DNA of 64,000 bases, taken from Deinococcus yavapaiensis KR-236 (GTDB taxonomy: Bacteria; Deinococcota; Deinococci; Deinococcales; Deinococcaceae). Of this stretch, positions 46,184 through 54,127 are shown in pieces. A program made the position numbers and the translations under genes. How positions within the stretch are numbered: the first letter of the stretch is position 1; each line of letters opens with the position of its first letter. The notes under the pieces were generated by a model, which worked only from the letters and a program-made list of their open reading frames with translations, ran no database searches and was not told the origin of the DNA. The DNA lies in contig NZ_QJSX01000004.1 in assembly GCF_003217515.1 (NCBI RefSeq), forward strand, positions 124,001-188,000, read 5' to 3'.

Positions 46184-47236
46184 TTACCCGCCCGCGCTTC
46201 TCTTCACGTTCTGCCGTTCGAGCAGCATCGCGTCGCCGAGGCTGTAAAAGCGGTAGCCGTCGCGCAACCCCGCCTCGTAAGCCGCCTTGATGCGTTCGAC
46301 GCCCGCGAAGGCCGCGACGAGCAGCAGCAAGGTGGACTTCGGCAAGTGGAAGTTCGTGACCAGCATGTCGGGCGCGCCGAAGGTATGGCCGGGCTTGATG
46401 AAAATGCCGGTCTCCCCCGCGCTCGCCCGCACCTCGCGGCCGTCCCACACGCTTTCGAGTGCGCGCACGACCGTCGTTCCGACCGCGACGACGCGCCGCC
46501 CCGACCGCTTCGCCTCGTTGACGAGGTCGGCCGTGGCCCGCGGGACCTCGAACGTCTCCTCGTGCATGACGTGCTGTTCGACGCTACCTGCCACCGGCTT
46601 GAAGGTGCCCGCCCCGACGTGCAAGTTGAGGTGCGCGCGCCGCACGCCCTTGGCCTCCAGCGCGGCGAGAAGTTCGGGTGTGAAGTGCAAACCCGCCGTG
46701 GGCGCGGCGACGCTGCCCGGCACCCGGGCGTACACCGTTTGATAGCGGTCTCCGACGTTTTCGTGGATGTACGGCGGCAACGGCAGCGATCCGAGACGGT
46801 CGAGGTGCGGCTTGACGTCCGTGTCGAACTTCAGTAATCGGGCGCCGTCGAGCGTCTGGCCGACGATCTCGGCGCGAAGGTCGTCGAAGTGCAAGACGTC
46901 CCCGGCGCGCTTGGCTGGCTTGAGCATCGCGCTCCACGTGTTTGGGCGCTCCTCCCTCAGCAGCAGCACCTCGATCTTGCCGCCCGTAGGCTTGCGCGCC
47001 TCGAGGCGCGCGGGAATCACCTTCGACTCGTTGAACACCAAGACGTCGCCGGCCTCCAAATACTCGAGCAGGTCGCGGAAGATGCGGTGTCGAATCTCTT
47101 CGCCGACGATCATGAGGCGCGAAGCGTCGCGTGGTTCCGCGCCCGTCTGCGCGATGCGGTCCTCGGGAAGGTGAAAGTCGAGGTACGCGAGAACGTCGTC
47201 GCCGCTCGCGAGGCGCGCGGATTCGAACGCCGTCAC
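46184..47236 (-). CDS. queA: S-adenosylmethionine:tRNA ribosyltransferase-isomerase
   Basis: 350 residues. Transfers the ribosyl part of SAM to preQ1 in tRNA, making epoxyqueuosine. Signatures are DVLVFNESKVIPARL, VAAPTAGLHFTPELL, HVGAGTFKPV and TFGAPDMLVTNFHLPKST. The GTG start overlaps the NYN gene stop as GTGA, so the short form is right; upstream residues in frame lie within that gene. Confidence 0.96.
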   Translation of the reverse strand: MTAFESARLASGDDVLAYLDFHLPEDRIAQTGAEPRDASRLMIVGEEIRHRIFRDLLEYLEAGDVLVFNESKVIPARLEARKPTGGKIEVLLLREERPNTWSAMLKPAKRAGDVLHFDDLRAEIVGQTLDGARLLKFDTDVKPHLDRLGSLPLPPYIHENVGDRYQTVYARVPGSVAAPTAGLHFTPELLAALEAKGVRRAHLNLHVGAGTFKPVAGSVEQHVMHEETFEVPRATADLVNEAKRSGRRVVAVGTTVVRALESVWDGREVRASAGETGIFIKPGHTFGAPDMLVTNFHLPKSTLLLLVAAFAGVERIKAAYEAGLRDGYRFYSLGDAMLLERQNVKRSAGG

Positions 47237-47769
47237 AGCGGCTTGCGTTCCTTGACCGGCATCAGCGCGTCTTCCACGTCCATCATGTGCGTGAACTTGT
47301 CGGCGGCGTCCACGAGCTTTTGCGCGGTGTGCTCGCGAAAGGCGATGACTTCCACCCGCTTGCCCCGCTCTTGCAGCACCTCGACGATGTCCGCGAAGTC
47401 CCCGTCGCCGCTGCCGAGCACGATCACGTCGAGGTGGTCGCACAAGCGCACCATGTCCGCCACGATGCCCATGTCCCAATTGCCTTCCCAGATGGCCTTG
47501 CCTTGATCGTTGACGTGATGCAACTGCAAGAACATCCGCCGCACCTTGTAGCCGAGGGTGGACAGTTTGTAGATGAACGGCCTCGGCGACGCGTCGCCTT
47601 CCTTCTCGACGACGTAGGCGATCGCACGGACGAGCTCGCGGCCTTCGCAGCCCACCTTGAGAAGCGTCTCGAAGTTGACGGTGCGCTCTTGAAGATCGCG
47701 CGCCGAATGGTAGAGGTTTTGCGTGTCTATGAAAATGCCGACTCTGGGTTTGTGCGTCACGTATTCCAT
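47233..47769 (-). CDS. NYN-domain (LabA/DUF88-type) predicted ribonuclease
   Basis: 178 residues, a single PIN-like NYN domain. Acidic metal ligands are visible: Asp in GIFIDTQNLY, Asp in GNWDMGIVADM and two in VLGSGDGDFADIV. Members cleave or bind RNA; LabA relatives also act in cyanobacterial circadian output. GGAG lies upstream of ATG 47769. It is translationally coupled to queA, which suggests a link to tRNA metabolism, though this is only inference from operon structure. Confidence 0.88.
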   Translation of the reverse strand: MEYVTHKPRVGIFIDTQNLYHSARDLQERTVNFETLLKVGCEGRELVRAIAYVVEKEGDASPRPFIYKLSTLGYKVRRMFLQLHHVNDQGKAIWEGNWDMGIVADMVRLCDHLDVIVLGSGDGDFADIVEVLQERGKRVEVIAFREHTAQKLVDAADKFTHMMDVEDALMPVKERKPL

Positions 47770-47785
47770 TGAGGATGCTCCAAAA

Positions 47786-47811
47786 AGAGGGCCGATGGGT
47801 GTCGGCCCTCT
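47786..47811 (-). terminator. intrinsic terminator of ppc
   Basis: AGAGGGCCGA and TCGGCCCTCT form a 10-bp stem with a 6-nt loop. On the minus strand it runs into TTTTT, a proper rho-independent signal 36 nt after the ppc stop. Confidence 0.88.
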
Positions 47812-47846
47812 CCAGGGTACACGAAGACGGTCGGCATTCGAACGGC

Positions 47847-50315
47847 TCAGCCGGTGTTCCTCATGCCCGCCGCGATGCCTTGAATGCTGAGCAGCAACGC
47901 CCGCTCCATGTCCTCGTCGGCGCCGTGTGCGCGGGCACGCCGCAACAACTCCACCTGCAGGCGGTGAATCGGGTCCACGTAAGGATTGCGAAGTTCGATG
48001 GAAAGCTTGAGGCGCGGCTCGTTCGACAAGAGCGGCGCTTCCACGACGTCCTCCACGAGCCGCACGGTGCGGTCGTAGGCCGCGTGGATTTCACGCCCGA
48101 GGCTCGCGTCGTCCGTGAGGCGCAGGTACTCCGCGAAGATCAGCATGTCGCTCTTGGCGAGGCTCATCTGCGCGTTGTCAAGGACCGCGCGGAAAAAGGG
48201 CCACTCGCGGTACATCTCGCGCAGCAAAGCGGGCTCCACGGCGCTCAGCCCGTCGCCAAGACCGTACCAGCCGGGAAGGTTCGCGCGGTTTTGCGTCCAG
48301 CTCATGACCCAAGGAATGGCCCGCAGGTTTTGCAAGGTGGGCGGTCCGCCGCGGCGCACGGGCCGCGAAGCGATGTTGAGACGCGCGATTTCGTGGATGG
48401 GCGTGACGTCCTCGAAGAACTTCAAAAAGTCCGGATGCTCCACCAACGCTCGGTACGCGACGACGGACGCGTCGGCCGCGCGCGTGAGAGCGTCCGTCCA
48501 CGCGGGCGGCAACGCTTCGGGCGGGCGCGCGGCGGCCAGAAGCAGGCCATGAAGCGCTTGCTCCAAGTTTCGGTGCGCCAAAAGCGGGTGACTGTACTTG
48601 TCCGAGAGCGCCTCGCCTTGCTCGGTGATGCGCAAGCCCGCCCCGATCGTGCCGCCGGGCTGCCCGGAAATGGCGCGCGACGCGGGCCCACCGCCTCGAC
48701 CGATGGACGTGCCGCGCCCGTGAAAGAAGCGCCACGACACGCCCGCTTCACGGCACACGTCCGAGATGCGCCGCTGAGCTTCGTGCAACGCCCAGTTCGC
48801 GGCCAGGAAGCCCGCGTCCTTGTTCGAATCGCTGTAACCCAGCATGATCTCTTGCGTGTCCGAGCCGAGGTGCGCGCGGTACAGCGGCGAGTTCAGCAGC
48901 GAGCGAACGATGTCGGGCGCGTGGCGCAAATCGGCCAGGGTCTCGAAAAGCGGCACGGGCAGCACGCGAAAGCCGACTTCACGGGCGAGCACGAGCGGCT
49001 CCAGCACGTCCGAGACGCTCTCGCTCATCGAGATGACGTAGCGACCGAAGGCGAGCGGCCCCACCCGCCGAGCCGCCTCGGCGACTTCACGAATCGGAGA
49101 GATCGCGCGGTGCAAGTCTTCCGGCAGCTCCTGTCCGGCGGGCCACAGCGGGCGGCGCGAGCGCAACTCCTCGGTGAGTACGGCGAGCTTCTCGTCCTCG
49201 CTTCTCGACTCGTAGTCTCGAACGCCCGCCTCGTTCAGCAAGTGCGCGACGGCCGCGCCGGTGAGCGCGCTGTGTTCTCGGATGTCGAGGCTGACGAGGT
49301 GGCGGCCGAACACTCGCGCGAGCGTCAAGGGCGGCCCGAGAAGTTCGTCCGCCGTCCGGACTTGACGTTCGGTCCGCAGCTCACCCGCGAGCGCTTCGAG
49401 GCGCGTCGCCACGTCCACGTCCGCCCCCGCCGCGACCCCGTCGTGCAGGGCCTGCACTTCGGCGCGCGGCCTCGCCTCGCCGCCCTCCTCCTGACTGACG
49501 AAAGTGTAGGCGCGGCGCAACACGTCGGTGAGGAGGCCTTCGGCGCGCGCGGCGTGAAGCGCGAGCGCGTCGCGCGTCGCCTCGGGCGTCACGAACGGAT
49601 TGCCGTCACGGTCGCCGCCCATCCAGGAAGCGAAGCGCAGCGGGAGGCGCACGTCGGCGCGCACGTCGTACACGCGTTCGAATGCGCGCCGAAGGTCGCG
49701 CGCGAGCCTCGGCAGCGCCTGGCCGATCGACGCGACGTACCACAAGCCGCCCTTCACCTCGTCGAGGACGGTGGGCCGGAGGCGGCGCAGTTCGGGCGTG
49801 TTCCACATCGCCTCCACGTGCGCCGTGACGTGCTCCAAGGCTTCCTCGCCGAGGTCGGGCAGTTCGCGGGCGATTTCGGCGAGGTGCGCGCGCACGGTAC
49901 GGCGCCGCATCTCGGTCGGGTGGGCGGTGAACGTCGGGATGAGCTCCACGCTCTGCACGAGCGCGAGGGCCTCGTCGGCGCTCAAGCCGCGCTCCTTGAG
50001 CGTCACGAGGGCGTCCTCCAAGCTTTGCGGTCTGGGGCCCTCCCGTCCGCGCAAGCTGCGAACCCGCTCGTACTCCTCGGCGAGATTCACGAGCTGGAAA
50101 TACCACGCGAAGGCGCGCGCGAGGTTCTCGGCGAGTTCCGTGTCCGCCTCGTCGAGCAGCGCGCGGAGCGCCGCGTCCGAGCCGCCTCCGCGCGCTTCGC
50201 GCACGAGCGCCCGCACGCTCTCGACCTTCTCGAAGAACGCTTCGCCTTCTTGCTCGCGCAGCACGTTTCCGAGCACCCGCCCGAGACGACTGACGTCTTC
50301 CCTGAGTGAACTCAT
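47847..50315 (-). CDS. ppc: phosphoenolpyruvate carboxylase
   Basis: 822 residues, somewhat shorter than E. coli PEPC (883). Converts PEP and bicarbonate to oxaloacetate, refilling the TCA cycle. Catalytic His132 is in PTFTAHPTEMRR. GYSDSNKDAGFLAANWAL and the mobile-loop FFHGRGTSIGRGGGP are intact. The invariant C-terminus MRNTG is present. AGGAGG precedes ATG 50315, 13 nt after the ymdB-like stop, so the two form an operon. Confidence 0.97.
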   Translation of the reverse strand: MSSLREDVSRLGRVLGNVLREQEGEAFFEKVESVRALVREARGGGSDAALRALLDEADTELAENLARAFAWYFQLVNLAEEYERVRSLRGREGPRPQSLEDALVTLKERGLSADEALALVQSVELIPTFTAHPTEMRRRTVRAHLAEIARELPDLGEEALEHVTAHVEAMWNTPELRRLRPTVLDEVKGGLWYVASIGQALPRLARDLRRAFERVYDVRADVRLPLRFASWMGGDRDGNPFVTPEATRDALALHAARAEGLLTDVLRRAYTFVSQEEGGEARPRAEVQALHDGVAAGADVDVATRLEALAGELRTERQVRTADELLGPPLTLARVFGRHLVSLDIREHSALTGAAVAHLLNEAGVRDYESRSEDEKLAVLTEELRSRRPLWPAGQELPEDLHRAISPIREVAEAARRVGPLAFGRYVISMSESVSDVLEPLVLAREVGFRVLPVPLFETLADLRHAPDIVRSLLNSPLYRAHLGSDTQEIMLGYSDSNKDAGFLAANWALHEAQRRISDVCREAGVSWRFFHGRGTSIGRGGGPASRAISGQPGGTIGAGLRITEQGEALSDKYSHPLLAHRNLEQALHGLLLAAARPPEALPPAWTDALTRAADASVVAYRALVEHPDFLKFFEDVTPIHEIARLNIASRPVRRGGPPTLQNLRAIPWVMSWTQNRANLPGWYGLGDGLSAVEPALLREMYREWPFFRAVLDNAQMSLAKSDMLIFAEYLRLTDDASLGREIHAAYDRTVRLVEDVVEAPLLSNEPRLKLSIELRNPYVDPIHRLQVELLRRARAHGADEDMERALLLSIQGIAAGMRNTG

Positions 50316-50328
50316 GCTTTCCTCCTGC

Positions 50329-51093
50329 TCACGCCGGCTCCGTGAACGCGTACCGTTCGATGGCGACGCAGCTTCCCCCGTCGAGGGTCAACGCGGCGGC
50401 GTTGAACACCGCGCGGCCCTCGGCGACGGTGAGCTTCGTCGGCATCCTGGTGGTGAAGCGAGCGATGGGCCCCTCGGGCGCCGCGCCGATCACGCTTTCG
50501 AGCGGGCCCGTCATGCCCACGTCCGTTTGAAAGCCCGTGCCGTTGGGCAAAATGCGGGCGTCGGCGGTCGGAACGTGCGTGTGCGTTCCCAGCACGGCCG
50601 CCACCCGACCGTCGAGATGGTACGCGAAGGCGGCCTTCTCCGACGTCGCCTCGGCGTGGAAGTCCACGATCACGGAGCCGAGGTCGGGCCCTTCGAGCAG
50701 ATCGTCGAGCGCCTTGAACGGATCGTCGAGCGGGTCCATGAACACGCGGCCCATGACGTTGACCACCGTGAGGCGCTCACCTTTGGCTTGGATCGTGAGA
50801 AAGCCGCCGCCGGGCGTGCCGATAGGATAGTTGAGGGGGCGCACGACCTTCGCCGAGCCCAGCAGGGCGTGAACGTCACGGTGCCCGAAGGCGTGGTTGC
50901 CCAGGGTGATGACGTCCACGCCCGCCGAGAACATCGTCTTGGCGCTTTCGGCGTTGAGGCCGTGCCCACCCGCGGCGTTCTCGCCGTTGGCGATCACGAC
51001 GTCGTACGCGCCGCGAATGCTCGGCAGATGGGCGGCGAGAACACGGCGGCCAGGCTTGCCGTACACGTCCCCGATGAAAAGCAAGCGCAACAT
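50329..51093 (-). CDS. YmdB-family metallophosphoesterase (DR1281-like)
   Basis: 254 residues. Binuclear metallophosphoesterase active on 2',3'-cyclic nucleotides in studied relatives, including DR1281 of D. radiodurans. Metal ligands are visible in FIGDVYG (Asp9), IANGENAAGG, LGNHAFGH (Asn66, His67), VDFHAEATSEK and GTHTHVPTAD. YmdB of Bacillus controls biofilm/motility switching. ATG 51093 is preceded by TACAGT and 7 nt, hence leaderless. Upstream partner of ppc. Confidence 0.93.
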   Translation of the reverse strand: MLRLLFIGDVYGKPGRRVLAAHLPSIRGAYDVVIANGENAAGGHGLNAESAKTMFSAGVDVITLGNHAFGHRDVHALLGSAKVVRPLNYPIGTPGGGFLTIQAKGERLTVVNVMGRVFMDPLDDPFKALDDLLEGPDLGSVIVDFHAEATSEKAAFAYHLDGRVAAVLGTHTHVPTADARILPNGTGFQTDVGMTGPLESVIGAAPEGPIARFTTRMPTKLTVAEGRAVFNAAALTLDGGSCVAIERYAFTEPA

Positions 51094-51100
51094 GAGCGCC

Positions 51101-51106
51101 ACTGTA
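51101..51106 (-). promoter_or_regulatory. -10 box for the ymdB-like gene and ppc
   Basis: Minus-strand TACAGT ends 7 nt before ATG 51093; no RBS is present. Confidence 0.5.
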
Positions 51107-51269
51107 CCAAGCCCGCCTCGGCTTCCGTCGGCGACTTGCGGAGACAAGTGGCGGAAACGCAAAAATCCATTCTCTTATTGGAGGTGACTGCAACGAACAA
51201 CGGCGACGAGCAAATGTGCCGGGAAATGAAAGCATGGGAAAATTAAGCGACGTTCGGCCGCCTCTTCGT

Positions 51270-51830
51270 TCAAGCGGAGGCGTTCATCACGCGCATGAAC
51301 GCGTCCACGACGCTGGGATCGAACTCTCGACCTGAGGCGTGTTCGATGTAAGTCACCGCGTCTTCCCTCGACCACGCCGAACGGTAAGGACGATCGGAGA
51401 CGAGGGCGTCGAAGACGTCGCACACGGCGACGATCCGGGCGAGCAGGGGAATGTTCGGGCCGTTCAAGTGTTCGGGATAGCCGCTTCCGTCCCAGCGCTC
51501 GTGGTGATGCAGCACGATTTCACGCACCATGATCGGAGATTGCGGCGCCATCTCGACGCCCCACGCGGGATGCTGCTCGATCAAGCCGCGTTCGGCGGGC
51601 GTGAGCGGTCCGGGCTTCTCGAGAATTCCCGTCGGAACGCGCGCCTTGCCGATGTCGTGGATGCGCGCGCCCCACGCGAGCACGAGCCGTTCGTACGCTC
51701 CCAATCCGATCTCGTCGGCGACCCGAAGCGAAAGCTTCGCGACGTCCTCGCCGTGGCGAAGCACTTCGTCGGGCACGACGCCGCGCAGAGGCTGACTCTG
51801 CGGTTGATCGGATTTGCGGGCGTCGATCAC
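51270..51830 (-). CDS. HD-GYP domain phosphodiesterase
   Basis: 186 residues, a stand-alone HD-GYP domain. The HD pair is in ARIHDIGKARVP, a second metal cluster in HHHERWDGSGYPEHLNG supplies the GYP motif, and DVFDALVSDRPYR is the usual C-terminal signature. Such proteins hydrolyse c-di-GMP to pGpG or GMP. There is no attached sensor domain. GTG 51830 overlaps the stop of the preceding small ORF as GTGA, which sets the start and makes this the last gene of a three-gene coupled operon. It may therefore be controlled only at expression level. Confidence 0.88.
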   Translation of the reverse strand: MIDARKSDQPQSQPLRGVVPDEVLRHGEDVAKLSLRVADEIGLGAYERLVLAWGARIHDIGKARVPTGILEKPGPLTPAERGLIEQHPAWGVEMAPQSPIMVREIVLHHHERWDGSGYPEHLNGPNIPLLARIVAVCDVFDALVSDRPYRSAWSREDAVTYIEHASGREFDPSVVDAFMRVMNASA

Positions 51831-51844
51831 TCGAACCCCAAGTT
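51825..51844. repeat. copy 2 of a 20-bp junction repeat
   Basis: It matches 52004-52023 at 17 of 20 positions. It spans the NLGFE codons, the stop of the second small ORF and the GTG of the HD-GYP gene. Confidence 0.6.
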
Positions 51845-52009
51845 GGGCCTCAGCGTCGGCATGACGGTGAGGCAATCGACGCGGCTGACGTCACGCGGCA
51901 TATCGAGGATGTTGTGAGGCGCGCGTCCGGACACCATCGACCGAACTCCGGTCGGCGCGACGGGCAGGCGTTCCTGAGAAGCTTTGGGCGCGGGCGTGAT
52001 CTTCATCAC
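51827..52009 (-). CDS. small ORF 2 of the peptide operon, C-terminus NLGFE
   Basis: 60 residues (GTG 52009) or 59 (ATG 52006). Both starts overlap the stop of small ORF 1, and its own stop overlaps the HD-GYP GTG. It has no clear signal peptide: the N-terminus (MKITPAPKASQERLPVAP) is Pro/Lys-rich and polar. The C-terminus TLRPNLGFE mirrors GGARNLGLE of ORF 1. Coding status rests on the coupling at both ends and the shared C-terminal motif; it could instead be a leader that only couples translation. Confidence 0.5.
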   Translation of the reverse strand: MMKITPAPKASQERLPVAPTGVRSMVSGRAPHNILDMPRDVSRVDCLTVMPTLRPNLGFE

Positions 52010-52023
52010 TCCAACCCCAGGTT
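52004..52023. repeat. copy 1 of a 20-bp junction repeat
   Basis: Near-identical to 51825-51844. It spans the NLGLE codons and stop of small ORF 1 and the start of small ORF 2. On the minus strand it contains GGGG, which can act as an RBS about 8 nt before the next start. Confidence 0.6.
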
Positions 52024-52191
52024 GCGGGCGCCTCCCGTGGGCAAGACCGTGGGAGACGAGTCGAGAAGCTTCGTTCCTGAAGTCGTGGTTGAATTATCCT
52101 GAAGCGAGGCAGCGGCGGCAGTGGGAGCGGCGACGGTCACGGCGACGAGGGCGGCGAGACGTAAGGCCTTTTGAACGTTGGGCTTTTGCAT
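52006..52191 (-). CDS. small secreted peptide precursor, C-terminus NLGLE
   Basis: 61 residues. A classical Sec signal peptide (MQKPNVQKALRLAALVAVTV, then AAPTAAAA) precedes a mature part of about 33 residues rich in Ser/Thr/Asn that ends TGGARNLGLE. The TAGGTT box 6 nt upstream of ATG suggests a leaderless mRNA. It is divergent from a TPR/SARP regulator whose coding start lies 46 nt away, and it is coupled to small ORF 2 and the HD-GYP gene. The size, export signal and short distinctive C-terminus resemble precursors of peptide pheromones; that role is inferred. Confidence 0.65.
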   Translation of the reverse strand: MQKPNVQKALRLAALVAVTVAAPTAAAASLQDNSTTTSGTKLLDSSPTVLPTGGARNLGLE

Positions 52192-52197
52192 GAGAAC

Positions 52198-52203
52198 AAC
52201 CTA
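52198..52203 (-). promoter_or_regulatory. -10 box of the peptide/HD-GYP operon
   Basis: Minus-strand TAGGTT ends 6 nt before ATG 52191. There is no -35 resemblance at the expected place; the direct repeats occupy it instead, as in activator-dependent promoters. Confidence 0.5.
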
Positions 52204-52210
52204 CAGGTTC

Positions 52211-52229
52211 ATCGGAGAAAAATCGGAGA
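52211..52229. repeat. 11-bp-period direct repeat, candidate SARP operator
   Basis: ATCGGAGA occurs at 52211-52218 and again at 52222-52229, an 11-bp period (one helical turn). On the minus strand the promoter-proximal copy ends 7 nt upstream of the -10 box at 52198-52203. SARP activators typically bind heptameric direct repeats of 11-bp period placed about 8 bp from the -10. The second copy overlaps the RBS (GGAGAGGG) of the divergent regulator gene. Confidence 0.55.
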
Positions 52230-52237
52230 GGGTAAGG

Positions 52238-54115
52238 TTGGACTGGCAAGCGGCTTTCAACGAGGGAAGATACGACGAGGTCATCGAGCGGCTTCAGCAG
52301 CAAGCCGAGCACACGGCGCGCGCGCAAGGCGTGCTGGGAATCGCCTTGCTGCGGCTCGGTCGCCTTCATGAAGCATTCGGGCCGTTGTCCGAGGCGGCCG
52401 AGCAGGGAGATCTCGAAGCAGCGGTCGAACTCGGCAACTGGCTTCGCGTGAACGGCCAACTGACCGACGCGAAAACGGTGCTGACCGCCCTTCTCACGCA
52501 CCTCGACGGCGAGTTGCTCGTGCGGGCCGAGCGATGGCTCGGCGCGGTCGAGTACCTGTTGGGGCAGCGCATCGACGGCCTCGATCGCTTGCGCCGCGCT
52601 CATCGCGGGTACCTCGATCTCGGCGACGAGGAAGGCGCCGCGCGCGTCGCGCAAAATTTGGCGGCGTTGCTGACCGAGATCGGCGAATTTCACGAGGCGT
52701 CCTTGCTGCTCGAGTCGGCGTTGCCGACGCTGAGGCGCTCGACGAAGAAAGGACCGCTGCTCGCCGCGTTGCAGTCGCTCGCCGACCTGCTCACGCAGCA
52801 CAAGAACTACGCCGAGGCGCACGACGTGCTCGTCGAGGCGGAGGTGGTTTTGCAGTCGTTTCCCCATCCGCACCACGCGGCGTTCATCCTCACGAGCCGC
52901 GCGAACTTGTCGATGCTCGCCGGAGACTACGGCGCGTACTTGGAGGCGCTCGGCAAGCTCGAAGGACTCGCCGACGCGCTGGACGACTTGGAGTTGCGCT
53001 TGTGGACGACCGTGCGGCGAGCCGAGCACTTCTCGCGAGTGGGGCAGCACGGCGAAGCGCTCGCCCTGCTCGCGAAGTTCACGGGGCCGAGCGGCGAGGA
53101 GCCGCCCATCGAAATCACCGCGTTGCGCGGCGTGCTGGCACGGAGGCGAGGCGACTTGCGCAGCGCCGTCGGCTTGCTGCGCGGCGCTGCGCGGCGGTAC
53201 GAGTCCCAAGGGCAGCGACCCGCGCACGCGCGCACCTTGCTGCAACTCTCGTACACGCATTACCTCGCGCGCGAGCTGAGGGAAGCGTCGGACGTGCTGC
53301 GGCGCGCCTTGGAAGGATTGATGGGGTTGTCGGCCCACACGGAGTTCCTGCCCGAGTTGGAAGAGCTCGCGGAGTTGCTGCACTTCGCCGCGCTGGAGCC
53401 CGACCTCGCGCCGATCCTCGTGCCCGTTTTGGACCGAGTCGCGGGATTGGCGGGAGCGGCGGCGCTCGACGCCGGCACGGCGCGCACCTTGATCGAGCTT
53501 CGCACGTTCGGCTCGGCGCGCGCCATGAAGGACGGGGTACCTCTCGGCTTCAACATGGAGGGGAGCGCCGCGATCTTGGCGTACCTCGCGCTCAATCCGG
53601 GACGAACGAGGCGAGACATCGAACTCGAGCTCTTCCCGGACCGCGATCCTGAAAAAGGGTATGTCAAAGCTTGCCTGCGCGAACTGCGCGACATGCTGGG
53701 ACCGGAGGTGCTGGTGTCCGAGGGGCCGTACCGCGCTCCGCAGTACCGCATCGGGCGCGGGGTGACCGTGAATCTCGATTACAACACCTTCATGACGGCC
53801 GTCAACGCGGGCGACTTACCGCGCGCCTTCGCCGTGTACAAGGGTGACTTTCTCGCGAAGCTGACCGAGAGCGAGTGGGCGAGCGTGAAGCGTGAAAGCG
53901 CCCGCTTGGCCTTGCTGGAAGAAACGCGTCACCAAGTGGGCGTCGCGAAGGTCCATCGGGATCACGCGCGCGTGCTGCTTCTGGCGAGCGCGTACCTCAA
54001 AGTCGACGGCTACGAGCGCGAATTGCACGACGAGCGCGTGGCGGCGGCGCGCTTCGTGGCCTCGGCGGCGGAAATCGCGCAGTACGAAAGCGAGCGGCGC
54101 TCGGTGCAGAACTGA
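52238..54115 (+). CDS. TPR regulator with C-terminal SARP-like DNA-binding and BTAD regions
   Basis: 625 residues. About 1-400 are TPR-type helical repeats (recurrent patterns such as GIALLRLGRLHEAFGPL and GDLEAAVELGNWLRVNGQL). Residues about 417-510 form a winged-helix (LRTFGSARAMKDGVPLGFN, AAILAYLALNPGRTRRDIE, KGYVKACLRELRDMLG). About 510-600 form a BTAD-like helical domain (NAGDLPRAFAVYKGDFL). The order is the reverse of classical SARPs. TTG 52238 is chosen because GGAGAGGG lies 5 nt upstream; ATG 52190 lacks an RBS. The neighbouring secreted peptide and the direct repeat suggest a ligand-responsive regulator of the divergent operon. Confidence 0.85.
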   Translation: MDWQAAFNEGRYDEVIERLQQQAEHTARAQGVLGIALLRLGRLHEAFGPLSEAAEQGDLEAAVELGNWLRVNGQLTDAKTVLTALLTHLDGELLVRAERWLGAVEYLLGQRIDGLDRLRRAHRGYLDLGDEEGAARVAQNLAALLTEIGEFHEASLLLESALPTLRRSTKKGPLLAALQSLADLLTQHKNYAEAHDVLVEAEVVLQSFPHPHHAAFILTSRANLSMLAGDYGAYLEALGKLEGLADALDDLELRLWTTVRRAEHFSRVGQHGEALALLAKFTGPSGEEPPIEITALRGVLARRRGDLRSAVGLLRGAARRYESQGQRPAHARTLLQLSYTHYLARELREASDVLRRALEGLMGLSAHTEFLPELEELAELLHFAALEPDLAPILVPVLDRVAGLAGAAALDAGTARTLIELRTFGSARAMKDGVPLGFNMEGSAAILAYLALNPGRTRRDIELELFPDRDPEKGYVKACLRELRDMLGPEVLVSEGPYRAPQYRIGRGVTVNLDYNTFMTAVNAGDLPRAFAVYKGDFLAKLTESEWASVKRESARLALLEETRHQVGVAKVHRDHARVLLLASAYLKVDGYERELHDERVAAARFVASAAEIAQYESERRSVQN

Positions 54116-54127
54116 AAGTCGGCGAGG

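Noticed and set aside
51180..51246. GGAGG followed by a 20-codon frame (GTG start, VTATNNGDEQM...)
   Set aside because: The GTG overlaps the RBS itself and no other start fits; too short without conservation data.
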